Assembly (NCBI GenBank): GCA_027563935.2 | Contig: CM050449.1 | Location: forward strand, 92,845,676-92,909,675 | Length of the DNA: 64,000 nucleotides | Direction of reading: 5' to 3' | DNA from: Costus lasius | Lineage: Eukaryota > Streptophyta > Magnoliopsida > Zingiberales > Costaceae | Part shown: one piece after another, positions 1 through 10,475 of the stretch | How the letters are laid out: every line of letters starts with the position of its first letter | How positions within the stretch are numbered: position 1 is the stretch's first letter | Notes under the pieces: model-generated | The model's database searches: none | What the model saw: only the letters and a program-made list of their open reading frames with translations | What the model was told of the DNA's origin: nothing | Program-made: the position numbers and the translations under genes

Positions 1-1016
1 CTAAGGTACAGACACGCTCCCTCTCAAGACACGATCCGGTATCCAACTTAACCCAAGTCTCCTACTCTCGTGGCTTACCGGGTTAATGCGGATCCAATGG
101 GTTCTATGAAAGATTAGGGTTCCTCGGGTGATTTCGAGTGCTCTCGCTAAACGAAATCACCAGTCCAGTCTAAGGGGTTCCGATGACTGTGGTTCACCTC
201 TCAGTCCTTCCCACAGCATCTAGGGCACGCATACATATGGCCAGTACGTAAACACGAATGAAAATTTCCTAGACATGAATAAGAATAAAAGACAAGTAGA
301 AAAATATATATATCAAACCACAATATTCAACATTCATACAGTGGGCTATGCCCAAACCCCGAAAATAAGCTTGCTTATGCGACCAGATTCATCGTTAAGT
401 ACATGAAATCTCTCACAAAAATTAAATCAAACTAAGGAAAATGGTAGATCTCTGATGGAAGAAGGTCCAGCATGGAGATCCACACCGGAACGACGAGGAA
501 AACGAGCCGGAATAGTGATGTCGCCCAAAAAATGGCCCAAAACCCTAAGTTGTCGCATCTTCACTTCGTTCTCTGTAATCCCTTGACCAAATCCGCTGAT
601 TCCAGTCCCAAAACGTGCGTATGTGAGTTAGGAAGGTCTCCCTAAAATTTTGATCAATTCTGATTCCAAAATAGAAAGTTATGGGTGAAATACCGAACGT
701 CTATCGTGCTGGACGCATAACGGTACGCGGCCGTGCATGGATGCACACCCATGACCGTGCACTCTGTAGAAGGCTCCGATTGGGATGAAATTTCACGTGT
801 AGCCTCGTCTCATCACAAGAAGTCATCCCATATCTTAAAATCTCCCAAATTTCATCATTTTTGAGGTCAAAAACCTACATTTCAATAAAATAAGGGAAAA
901 GTGAAGGCTCTAAAGAATATGAAGCATTTAGGTACATAAATGGGACAAAACATATAATTCATTTCAAAATAATAACAGAACTAAGTCATGAAATATCATA
1001 TTTTTGCATATCATCA
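1..1016 (-). repeat. Ty3/gypsy LTR, reverse orientation, cut by window edge
   Basis: Read on the minus strand the LTR starts with TGATGATATGC at 1016, the same kind of start as the LTRs at 32278 and 44976. A palindromic block (ACGGTACGCGGCCGTGCA and a second CCGTGCAC site) lies at about 707-762, that is 254 bp from the LTR start, matching the other Ty3 LTRs in this window. The left part (about 1-240) has short direct motifs of the R/U5 type seen in the other LTRs. The 3' end of the LTR is outside the window. Its right edge abuts copia A inside the gag coding region, so this LTR or its full element probably inserted into copia A. No coding potential. Assignment to the Athila/Tat group is inference. 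Confidence 0.6.
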
Positions 1017-1855
1017 AACATCTATTACAGTTACAATCTATACACAACTCCGAACACTCTCTTCCGGCTATTCATGTAACAAAGGTCCATGATTCTATGG
1101 GCTCTACTTCTCAACGTGGGGGTCGCTACAATCGAGGTAGATATGGCAGAGGTAGAGGGCGTCATCAAATGAAATGCCAGATATGTCTTGCTTTTGGACA
1201 TTATGCTCATGAATGCTATAAACGATTTGGCAATACTTATACTGGCGGAAATTCCAGAAGCAAGCAATCAACATATGCGCACAATACTACTGTATCCGCT
1301 TTGCCTCCTACCTCCTCTGCAATCAGTTGGTACCCTGATTCTGGAGCTACTCACCATGTTACTCCTGATTATAATGCTCTTTCAGACACTACACCATATC
1401 ATGGACCAGACACGGTACAAGTCGGCAACGGTACAGGTTTGCAAATTACTCATCTTGGAAACACATACCTTGCTTCCCCTTCTCGCAATTTTTACATGCG
1501 CAATGTTCTCCATGTTCCTAATTTGACCAAAAATTTACTCCCTGTTCGCCAATTTACCTCTAACAATAATGTTTATTTTGAGTTTCACCCAAGTGAATGT
1601 CTTGTGAAGGATCAAGCGGCGGGCTCCACTCTGCTCCGGGGTGGCATCAAAAATAACCTCTACCATATTCAGCTTGCATCTTCTACTATCAACCTTGGTG
1701 AACGCACTAATACTACAGCTTGGCATGCTAGACCAGGGCACCCTTCCTTACGTATTTTTCGACGAATAATAGGCCAATATGGTCTTCCTGTTTTTCAGAA
1801 TAATGTGTCCAGACATTGTCATGCTTGTATGCAGCTAAAAGCCACAAACTTCCTT
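1017..1855 (+). pseudogene. gag: copia A: C-terminal gag and aspartic protease
   Basis: An open frame runs from inside the upstream LTR to 1939, but retroelement sequence starts at 1017, so the apparent ATG at 1004 is not the real start. An RG-rich stretch (about 1100-1170) precedes one CCHC zinc knuckle, CQICLAFGHYAHEC (about 1174-1215), used in binding genomic RNA. The protease follows: DSGATHH at about 1336-1356 holds the catalytic Asp. Further on comes the GAG-pre-integrase segment (NVLHVPNLTKNLLPV). Most of gag is missing at the 5' side. The frame breaks near 1850, where coding similarity moves to another frame. Confidence 0.8.
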
Positions 1856-2560
1856 TTTCAATATCAAATAATATATCGTCTTTTCCTTCAGAACTTCTCC
1901 ACTCTGATGTCTGGGTCCTGCCCCTATTTTATCAAATAATGGTTACTCATACTATGTTTCCTTTGTTGATGATTTTAGCAAATTTACTTGACTTTTTCCC
2001 ATGTCTCACAAATCTGAACTTACTACTATCTTTTGTCATTTCCAAAAGCATGTTGAAAGATTTTTTGGTCGAAAAATTCTCACCGTTCAATCAGATTGGG
2101 GTGGTGAATTTCAAGGTCTCCATAAACACCTTCAAGCTACAGGAATTCATCATCGCATATCTTGTCCTCATACTCCAGAGCAGAACGGGTCAGCTGAGCG
2201 AAAACACAGACACATCATTGAAACCGCTCTCGCTCTACTACAACATGCCTCTATGCCCGCCACATATTGGGATGACATGGTATCCACTTCTGTTTATCTT
2301 ATCAATCGTCTTCCAACACCCACTTTATCTAACGAAACTCCTTTAGAAAAGCTTTACAGTCGCCCTCCAAATTATGACTTTCTTCGTATATTTGGTTGCG
2401 AATGTTATCCTTAGCTTCGACCCTACAATAAATACAAACTTCAACCGCGCTCTTTACTATGTGTTTTCCTTGGTTATAGTAATTTACATCATGGTTATCG
2501 TTGCTTACATGTGCCAACTGGGAGGATCTATATCTCTCGGCATGTTGTCTTTGATGAACC
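1700..2560 (+). pseudogene. pol: copia A: integrase
   Basis: Zinc-binding HHCC region: WHARPGHPSL near 1720-1750 and CHACMQLK near 1818-1842. Catalytic core: LLHSDVW (first Asp, about 1890), QSDWGGEF (second Asp, about 2089-2112) and PEQNGSAERKHR (Glu, about 2174-2210). Reading moves through three frames, with frameshifts near 1850 and 1915-2000, and an in-frame TAG at 2412-2414 follows CECYP. The C-terminal end (VVFDEPFFPF) is near 2545. The triad can be seen, but the frame cannot be translated as one protein. Confidence 0.8.
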
Positions 2561-2839
2561 TTTCTTCCCTTTTGCAGCTAAAGATGATCATGCCTCAGAT
2601 GTGCCAAGTCCTCTGCCGTCAACTACTATATATCAAGGTCTTATGGGAGCAATGCCCTCTTCCTTACATGGATCTACTTCGCTTCCAGAACAGTCTTCTT
2701 CTTCCCCAGACGACGACTCATACACAGCGTCACCTCTTGTTTCAATTGACAATCCACCTTCGCCATCAACTCCTATATCTCCATCGACTCCCTCAGTTCC
2801 GGAGCCATCTTCCCCAACACCTGAGACTCCTCCACGTCG

Positions 2840-4270
2840 CACGCGCATGCTCCAAGATATTTATAATGCCACCATTCCATTATCCAATAACACTCAAGTC
2901 AACACTAAACATTCATTACCACAAGCCTTATTAGCTTCCTTACCGCTAAGTGAACCAACATATTTCACTCAAGCTTCTAAAGATCCTGCTTGGCGAGCAG
3001 CTATGGCTTCTGAGTTCGATGCTCTTCTTTATAATGGTACTTGGACTCTTATTCCGCGGTCTCCTTCTATGAATGTTATTGGCTGCAAATGGGTATTCAA
3101 AGTCAAATATAAAGCTGACGGTACCATTGAAAGACACAAACCACGCCTTGTCGCTAAAGGTTTTCGACAGCAACTAGGTGTTGACTTCACTGAGACTTTC
3201 AGTCCTGTTGTCAAAATCACTACTGTTCGTCTTCTATTATCTATTGCTGACAACTCTAATTGGCCCATTCACCAACTGGATGTCTCTAATGCTTTTCTAC
3301 ATAGTCAATTAGAAGAAACAGTATATATGGAGCAACCGCCTGGTTTTCATCACCCACATTTTCCGAATCATGTATGTCATCTCAAAAGGTCTCTTTATGG
3401 CTTACGACAAGCTCCCCGTGCTTGGTTTCATCGCTTAAGTGGCTGGCTACAACTACAAGGCTTTATCGGATCTAAGACTGATACTTCTCTATTCTACTAT
3501 TATACCCCTGATGTCATGATCTATATTCTCATATATGTGTGTGACATATTGATCACCGGTACTCATCCATCTCAATGGCCACTTCTATTTCCTCACCACC
3601 CACTACGTCATTTAACGACCCAACTCTTTATCGAAGTGTAGTGGGTGCACTGCAATATGTCACCATCACACGACCAGATATCACCTTTGCTGTCAATCGT
3701 GTGTGTCAATTCATGCATTCACCCTCTGATCAACATTGGGAAATGGTTAAACGTATACTTCGGTACTTAAAGGGCACTATTCTTCATGGTCTTCTTTTAT
3801 ATCGTAACTCTTCTAGGGATCTCCACATTTACAGTGATGCCGATTGGGCTAGCTCTCCTGAAGATCGCCGATCCACTAGTGGTTTTGCAATCTTTCTTGG
3901 CAAAAATCTTATTTCCTGGAACTCTAAGAAGCAACAAACAGTGTCTCGATCAAGTACTGAGGCGGAGTATAAGGCTATTGCTGACGCCACTGCTGAGGTC
4001 ATTTGGATTCAGTCTCTCTTAACTGAACTCCATCTTGCCTCCTCTCAAATTCTGAAACTTTGGTGTGATAACATTGGTGCTACTTACTTAGCAGCTAATC
4101 AAGTCTTTCACGCTCGCACTAAGCATGTGGAGATTGATTTTCACTTTGTGCGTGAACGTGTCACCATGCGACAACTTACAGTTTCATATATTTCGACGAG
4201 TGATTGATATTCTCACCAAACCTCTTTCGCGGGCCAAATTTCAACAGATATTATCCAAACTCAATGTTTG
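2840..4270 (+). pseudogene. pol: copia A: reverse transcriptase and RNase H
   Basis: The RT begins around ETPPRRTRMLQDIY (2823-2865) and runs through WVFKVKYKADG, RLVAKGF, QLDVSNAFLH and KRSLYGLRQAPRAW. The catalytic YVDD is changed to YVCD (3534-3545), removing one metal-binding Asp. Directly after ILITGTH about 80-90 codons of the RT thumb/connection are missing: the sequence jumps to the segment just before [14 protein letters not shown], in another frame (from about 3575). RNase H follows: [49 protein letters not shown] short deletion near 4200 breaks the C-terminal end before the ADILTKPLS-type ending. Confidence 0.85.
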
Positions 4271-4285
4271 CTCTACCACAATGAG

Positions 4286-4297
4286 TTTGCGGGGGAG
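4286..4297 (+). other. copia A polypurine tract
   Basis: The purine-rich run GCGGGGGAG directly precedes the TG start of the 3' LTR at 4298. In this element class it primes plus-strand synthesis. Position immediately 5' of an LTR start after the RNase H end is the evidence. Confidence 0.75.
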
Positions 4298-4530
4298 TGA
4301 TAGCAGCAGCAATACTAGCAACGACAGCAAGGATTGATATGTTGCCAAATCAATCCTTGCCATTATTTGTAAACCTCCCATGTATAGATTCTTCCCATAC
4401 ACAATGCCGAGATTGAGCCATAACTTGTGATGGCGCTCGGCTTGGTTTTACATATAAATATGTACTCCTTCTCTGTAAGAAATATAATAGAAATCATTCA
4501 TCTTCCACCTCTGTCTTCTTGAATCTTTCA
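4298..4530 (+). repeat. copia A 3' LTR
   Basis: Starts TGATAGCAGC straight after the polypurine tract and probably ends in TTTCA at 4530 (233 bp). A TATA-like stretch (CATATAAATATG) lies near 4451-4462. The exact end is inferred: the following bases (4531-4547) match the sequence found at about 24748-24765, so they look like the older target DNA. No second LTR is available for comparison. Confidence 0.65.
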
Positions 4531-4547
4531 ATCTCCTCCCCGATTTC

Positions 4548-4880
4548 TGTTAGAATTAACGAGCTTTGTATAGAAGCATCGAGAAAAATCCACCGACATT
4601 CCCAAGTCGGTGAGTATGTAATAGAAATTACTAGAAATGTAAGTTAACTGAGTGCAGAGAATTCCAGACTTGTAAACATCGATTATTAAAGTCGGTTGTA
4701 GCTTCTATAAATAGGACCAAAGTCCTCACATGTAATGTACATTTTGAAAAAGTAAGAAAGTTGTTTCCCTTCACGTGTCTGCCTTCTTCCCATTTGTTTC
4801 CTCACTACTCTCCTTCTTCCTAATCTCCCTAATCTCCTTCCTACCAGCTACTTCCATTACACGCTTCCGCAAATCTAACA
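4548..4880 (+). repeat. copia B 5' LTR
   Basis: Begins TGTTAGAATTAACG and ends AAATCTAACA, giving TGTTAG...CTAACA inverted ends. A TATA box TATAAATAG lies at 4706-4714, the likely start region for element transcription. A small perfect stem (CACCGAC / GTCGGTG around ATTCCCAA) is near 4590-4612. The left neighbour ATTTC (4543-4547) is the target duplication. Confidence 0.95.
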
Positions 4881-4895
4881 TTGGTATCAGAGGCC
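4881..4895 (+). other. copia B primer binding site (initiator tRNA-Met type)
   Basis: TTGGTATCAGAGGCC follows the 5' LTR directly. TGGTATCAGAG is the standard complement to the 3' end of plant initiator tRNA-Met used by Ty1/copia elements. Confidence 0.9.
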
Positions 4896-4917
4896 AGAGA
4901 GTTAAGCTAGAGTTCAA

Positions 4918-5940
4918 TGGCCGGAATAGGAGGATCCATGCAGTCCACTCCTTGTGGTTTCTAGAGTTTGGTCATAATTTTTACTGGAGAAAATTATGAC
5001 TTCTGGAAGATCAAAATGAAGAACATTCTCCAGTCACAAGGACTATGGTCCACTGTAATTGAAGGCTATACTACTCCTGAAGATGAAAGTCATCTGTCCG
5101 TGGAGGAAAAAAGAAAAGTTAGAAATAAAGTGCATGAAGGATGCCCACGCACTGTGCATTATTCAGCAAGCAGTAGCTGAAAATATTTTTCCACGGATTA
5201 TGGCAGTAGAAACATCAAAGGACGCATGGGATATCTTACAACAAGAATTTGAAGGAGATATCAAGGTACGCAATATTAAACTTCAATCTTTCAGAACAGA
5301 ATTAGAGGTATTAAAAATGAAAGAAGGAGAGCTAATGAAGGATTTCTTTGGCAAAATAATGGACATAGTTAATCATATGAAAGCACTTGGTGAAACTATA
5401 TCTGATCAAAGAATAGTGGAAAAAATCTTGATTAGTTTACCAGAAAAATATGATTATATTGTTGCTGCTATTGAAGAATTAAAAGATATTTCAAAACTAT
5501 CAGTACAAGAATTAATGGGTTCTTTATTATCACATGAGCAAAGGAAATTAATGCATTCTGATACATCCTCTGTTGAAAGTGCTTTCTAGTCAAAATTAAG
5601 TTTCAGGTCTCAAAATAATAAGAGTAATGCAGAAGGTTCTCAAAGGAAGGATATAAGAAAAGGAGGAGGTACAGTATCAAACAACCAATTTGGAAAAAGA
5701 AACTTCAATAGAGGTACGACTTCTTACTCCAATACTCCAGTTCCATGTTCTATTTGCCACAAGAATAATCATTCTACTAATAATTGTTGGAGGAAAGAAA
5801 GGCCCCTATGCAATATTTGTAAACGATTTGGTCATACTACATATAATTGCAGATATACATATTCTCAAGCAAATTTCAGTAATAATGAAGAAGCTAAATT
5901 ATTTTATGCAAGTTCTTCAATTTCTAATAAGGAAAGTACA
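4918..5940 (+). pseudogene. gag: copia B: gag with two zinc knuckles
   Basis: Likely start ATG at 4918 (MAGIGGSMQSTP). The capsid-like part continues as FTGENYDFWKIKMKNILQSQGLW, VETSKDAWDILQQEF and KILISLPEKYDYIVAAIEE, the usual copia gag (UBN2-type) pattern. Two zinc knuckles follow: CSICHKNNHSTNNC (about 5748-5789) and CNICKRFGHTTYNC (about 5811-5852). There are breaks near 4960 (stop plus frame change) and 5130 (frame change), and an in-frame TAG at 5587-5589 where CAG (Gln) is a likely ancestor. Cytoplasmic particle protein in live relatives; dead here. Confidence 0.85.
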
Positions 5941-8507
5941 ACATGGTATTTGGACAGTGGTTGTAGTAATCATATGTCTGGAGATAAAAATATTTTACAA
6001 AATATAGATACTACAATCAACTCCAAAGTTCGTATGGGAAATGGGGCTTTAGCAGAAGTAAAAGGCAAAGGTACCATTGCAGTTCAGACTCACAAAGGAA
6101 TAAAATATATTAATGATGTTTTATTGGTACCTGATTTAACACAAAATCTACTAAGTGTTGGACAGTTAGTTGAACATGGATATAGTGTTCATTTTGAAAA
6201 TGGAGCTTGTTCTATATTTGATAATAAGCATCAGTTGATTACTAAAATCTATATGGAAGGTAATAGAAATTTTCCTTTAAAACTCAAGATACCTCCTCAA
6301 CTTGCCATGAGAACTGAGGTTTCGGTAGAAGAGGCTTGGTTATGGCATAAAAGATATGGTCATTTAAATTTTGGAGACCTAAAAAATTTAAATCAAAAAG
6401 GGCTAGTATACAGTTTGCCAAATATTTCTGTGATTTCTAATACCTGTGAAGGATGTATTATGGGAAAGCATCATCGGGATTCTTTTCCAGTCCATGCCAG
6501 AAGAGCAAGGGCACCACTAGAGATTGTGCATACTGATATATGTGGAAGAATGCAAACTCCTTCTCTCAGCAACAAAAGGTATTTTATTACTTTTATTGAT
6601 GATTTTACCAGAATGACTTGGGTATATTTCTTATCTGAAAAATCTGAAGCTTTTGAAGTCTTTAAGCAATTTAAGGCTTCTGCAGAAAAACAAAGTGGAT
6701 TTTCTATTAAACTCTTAAGAAGTGATAGAGGAGGAGAATATATAGCAGGATATTTTGAAAAATTCTGTCAAAAGGAAGGTATTCATCGTCAATTAACTGC
6801 ACCATATTCACCCCAGCAGAATGGAGTTGCAGAAAGGAAGAACAGAACTATAGTAAAGATGGCAAGATCCATGTTAAAAGATAAAGGTCTTCCTAATTAC
6901 TTATGGGCAGAAGCAGTTAATACGGCAGTTTATATTTTGAATAGGTGTCCAACAAAAGCTGTTGGGAACAAAACTCCCATTGAAGCCTGGAGCGGTCAAA
7001 AACCAATAGTAAGTTATTTTAAAGTATTTGGTTCAATTTGCTATTCTCATATTCCTGATGATAAGAGGTCAAAATGGGATGATAAAAGTGAAAAATGCAT
7101 ATTTCTTGGTTATGACTCTAATACAAAAGGCTACAGGCTTTATAATATTCAGAAAAAGAAACTTATCATTAGTAGAGATGTCATATTCAATGAAAAAGAA
7201 TCTTGGGACTGGAAAGAAAAGCAAGTGCAAGAGACTCCTATAATTATACAAATTCAACAGCAACAGTCTACAAGTTCAGAGATAAGTCAACCATCAAGTC
7301 CAAGTGTGAGCTCAAGTCCAAGCCCAGTTTCAGAAGAACCATCATCAGAGACTCCTCCAAGACGAGTCAGAAGTTTAAGAGAAATATATGAAACTGCAAA
7401 TTTTGTCACATTAGAACCCGAAAGTTTTGAAGAAGCATCAAAACAAGAAGTCTGGATAAAGGCAATGGAAGAAGAGATTAGAATGATTGAAAAAAAAATA
7501 AAACATGGGAATTATCTAATCAACCAAAGAATAAAGAAATCATTGGAGTTAAGTGGATTTATAGGACAAAGCTTAATCCAGATGGTTCCATCCAAAAACA
7601 TAAAGCAAGACTGGTCGCAAAAGGTTATTCTCAAATTCCAGGAATTGATTATAACGAGACATTTGCTCCAGTAGCTCGTTATGATACAATACGAGCTCTT
7701 ATTGCACTTGCAGCACAAAAGAAATGGAAGATTCATCAATTGGATGTGAAGTCAGCTTTTCTCAATGGAGAAATAGAAGAAGAAATATATGTGGAACAGC
7801 CACAAGGATTTCAAGATCCAAATAATAAAGATAAAGTCTTAAGGTTAAAAAAGGCTTTATATGGCTTAAAGCAATCCCCTCGAGCATGGTACAGTAAGAT
7901 TGATCACTACTTCAGAAGTCATGGATTCAGGAGGAGCGACAGTGAACCAACACTCTATACAAAGACTAAAGGTAATAACATTCTCATAGTCTCTATTTAT
8001 GTGGATGATTTAATTTACACAGGAGATAATGAAAAGATGATAAAGGAATTCAAAGAAGACATGCTGAAGACATTTGAGATGAGTGATCTCGGCTTACTAC
8101 ATTATTTACTTGGAATAGAAGTCAGTCAAGAGGAAGGTAAGATCTTCATCTCACAACACAAATATGCAAAAACTCTCCTGAAGAAATTTAATATGAACAA
8201 CTGCAAGGCTATTGCTACACCTTTAGACCAAAATGAAAAGCTACAAAAAGAACATGGATCTCCTAAAGCAAATGCCTCACTATATCGAAGTTTGATTGGT
8301 AGTTTGCTTTATCTTACTACCACAAGACCAGATATTTTATATGCAGTAAGTCTTCTATCCAGATTCATGACTGAGCCAAGTCAAGTACATCTCAGTACAG
8401 CCAAAAGAATTCTCAGATATATACAAGGTACTCAAGACTATGGTATCTTATATGAAGCAACAGAAAATCCAAAGCTATTTGGCTATACTGATAGTGATTG
8501 GGGAAGT
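5941..8507 (+). pseudogene. pol: copia B: protease, integrase and RT (5' part of pol)
   Basis: Protease: WYLDSGCSNHMSGD (5944-5985). Integrase: HKRYGHLN and CEGCIMGK zinc region; HTDICG, RSDRGGEY and PQQNGVAERKNR give the D, D, E residues (about 6529, 6721 and 6836). IN C-terminus: VIFNEKESWDW. RT begins near RRVRSLREIYE (7361-7393). A single-base frameshift in the A-run near 7490-7500 moves reading to another frame. RT continues QLDVKSAFLNGE, KALYGLKQSPRAW and intact YVDD at 7998-8009, then SLIGSLLYLTTTRPDI. Reading stops at DSDWGS where the nested element enters at 8508; the RNase H part resumes at 18389. Confidence 0.93.
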
Positions 8508-8546
8508 TGATGTATCCCAAGTTGTTTGGCGTGTACCTAGGACTAA

Positions 8547-8564
8547 TCCCCAGCAACGGCGCCA
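8547..8564 (-). other. second primer-site copy inside the 3' LTR
   Basis: Minus strand TGGCGCCGTTGCTGGGGA, one base different from the copy at 16475-16492. Being in both LTRs shows that the site was part of the LTR when this element was last copied. Confidence 0.88.
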
Positions 8565-9857
8565 AAAACTTGTTGTGTCCGCAAGTGTATGGATACTCGA
8601 AGTAATAAAGAAAGTATCAAATCCACAAGGACCTATACTGCTGAGTACCAAATAATTGATTTTTCACTATCTAGGCAATCGAAAGAGTGTAAACTAGCAA
8701 ACGAAGACCAAAGCGCTAAAACGGAATTATCAGAGAGAGAAGCTGAGACTAGGGTTTCGTTCATTTTAATTTTTATGACTAGACATGAATAGAGATTTCA
8801 TCAGTTTAATTTCAACATGACAAAGATGCAATTTACTTGAATAAAAAGATTATCTCACTTTCGTGCAGACAACCATGCAGGGATAAATCTTCGCTCTCGC
8901 GCAAGAGTTGTCCCAATGCTAATGATAAGTAAATCATCAACTGAGAACTCAAGGATCACTTTCGTGCATCCGAGTTCTAAGTCGATAATCTCTAGTGGAA
9001 TCTCAAGGATCACTTTCGTGCATCCGAATCTCGACACTAGTTTTACTCAAGGTTCTCTAACGTTCTGATCTTTGCTTTCGCACAAGATCTCCACGTTTGA
9101 AAGCTTAGACTCAATCCTAGATTTATATTATTATCATGGCAGTTAGCTTACTAGAATCAAACAAACAAGAACTAACCTAAAAGGGGTTCCTATCATGCAA
9201 TTCTAGGGTTCCAAATTCTCAAGCAATTACTTTTCAGTCAATAGCGAAAATTCTAAAACACAAATAGTAATATAGATCTGAGGAGAGTCTAAGGACAAAA
9301 CATCACATGAGTAAAATCATCATGCTAAGATTAAACAAGATGAAATAATAGAAAGATAGTTATCTAGTAATTAAAACTCAAGTGAATTACTCCCCCATGT
9401 CCCAAAAGAGGTTTAAGCTATCATAGAGGGAAGATTACAATGATTCATGATGAAGAAAATCGAAACAGAGGAGGAGTAAATATTACGGTACGGCCGTAAA
9501 GATGTTTACGGCCATAATCTGGGCGAACAGCGGCGGCGCTCGATTTTCTAGTGATTTCTCCTCCGTCTGATCTCTGATCACGTTGAAACTTCAGGGGTGT
9601 CTTCTTCTCCTCTATACGTAGCTTCCACTCAAATTTCATGGCCGGAGATGCTCGAAATTGGTCGCGACGGCGTGAACTCTGATTTCTCTCTAACCGGTGG
9701 ATCAAAATTGGGGCTTTTGGTGTGCTTGGCTTTGTCTCGTCGATGGCTGCCTTTTTCCTTCTTACAGCTTCCCTTTTAAATGCCTGGATCATTTGAAATC
9801 ATCTACATAAAAATTGAACTTCAGAGTTGACCGGGAAAGTCGCGAGCAGCGATGAAA

Positions 9858-10183
9858 TGACGGCCGTAATGATCCTTACGGTAGGGCCGTAATCTTGACA
9901 GCGAGCTCTCGCGTGAAATTCTTCTCGGATTACGGTACCGTATTGTTCTTTACGTTAGTGTCGTAATGTGAACAATCTCTCGGGTGGAAAATCGACTAGA
10001 ATTACGATGCCATAAAGAGGATTACGGTAGTGCCGTAAGCGTCTCAAAGTCTCTGTCCAAAAATGCCTATTAATTACGGCACCGTAAAGATATTTACGGC
10101 TGTGCCGTAACGTTCATCGATTCTCTGCCCGATTAAAGCTCCAAATTACGGTACCGTAAAGCATTTGTTGGGGGTGCCGTAAT
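9858..10183. repeat. ~71-bp tandem palindrome array in left LTR
   Basis: Five units start near 9858, 9929, 10000, 10073 and 10144, spaced 71-73 bp. Each has a ~37-bp core of the form ATTACGGTACCGTAAAG...TTTACGG.GGTGCCGTAA (two palindromic half-pairs) and a spacer with a loose TCTCTG.CC.AAA motif. One further core lies apart at 9482-9519. Function unknown; position upstream of the TATA-like site suggests U3 control DNA. Confidence 0.9.
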
Positions 10184-10455
10184 TTCCTCTGAAGCTCCAA
10201 ATCTTCTGAAATTTGACATGTGATCTTCTTTTGATATTGTGAGTTCGATTATGCACTTGGATTGCTCGAAATCGACTGAAAAATATGCCTTTTTGCCTGA
10301 AAATCATCAAAAATAGAAAAGAGTGTAGATTCCACAGATATTGATAAAATATAGTATAAAAACAAGCAAAGTCTATGAATATGACACATAAATATCAATA
10401 AAATGGCATAGAAATCACGATGAATTTCGATGTCATCAAACACATAAGGCTCAAA

Positions 10456-10475
10456 CTTTGCTTGTCCTCAAGCAA
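10456..10475 (-). other. conserved motif before the 3' LTR
   Basis: Minus strand TTGCTTGAGGACAAGCAAAG, containing the palindrome CTTGAGGACAAG-type stem, about 18 bp before the LTR. Identical 20 bases occur in element F at 57299-57318, 19 bp before its 3' LTR. A role in plus-strand priming or RNA 3' signals is inference. Confidence 0.8.

Larger units (their letters stand above)
1017..4530 (+). mobile_element. Ty1/copia element A, 5' truncated, with 3' LTR
   Basis: Domain order gag zinc knuckle, protease, integrase, reverse transcriptase, RNase H, then a polypurine tract and 3' LTR identifies Ty1/copia. The 5' LTR, primer binding site and most of gag are absent because the reverse LTR ending at 1016 cuts in. 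The protease signature (WYPDSGATHH) and the RNase H end resemble the Ale/Retrofit lineage; that lineage call is from memory of family patterns. Several frameshifts, a TAG stop at 2412-2414, a lost catalytic Asp and an internal RT deletion show it is dead. Confidence 0.9.
8508..10438 (-). repeat. Athila-like element: 3' LTR (left side)
   Basis: 1931 bp, TG...CA ends. On the minus strand it begins at 10438 (TGATGACATCG). A palindrome array starts 255 bp in (10183-9858), a TATA-like TTTAAAAGG is near 9775, and R/U5 has repeated CTTTCGTGCATCCGA-type motifs (about 8860-9090). The conserved Ty3 LTR end (ACACTTGCGGACACAACA, complement near 8571-8590) is followed by a further ~63 bp containing a primer-site copy before the true end at 8508. 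Against the right LTR it lacks a 17-bp stretch near 9665. Confidence 0.92.

Noticed and set aside
2633..2848. Minus-strand frame over the copia A integrase-RT linker
   Set aside because: It is a shadow of the proline/serine-rich linker on the plus strand.
9482..10183. CRISPR-like array because of regular repeats and spacers
   Set aside because: The spacers are alike, the repeats are palindromic parts of an LTR, and the DNA is plant; this is a minisatellite.
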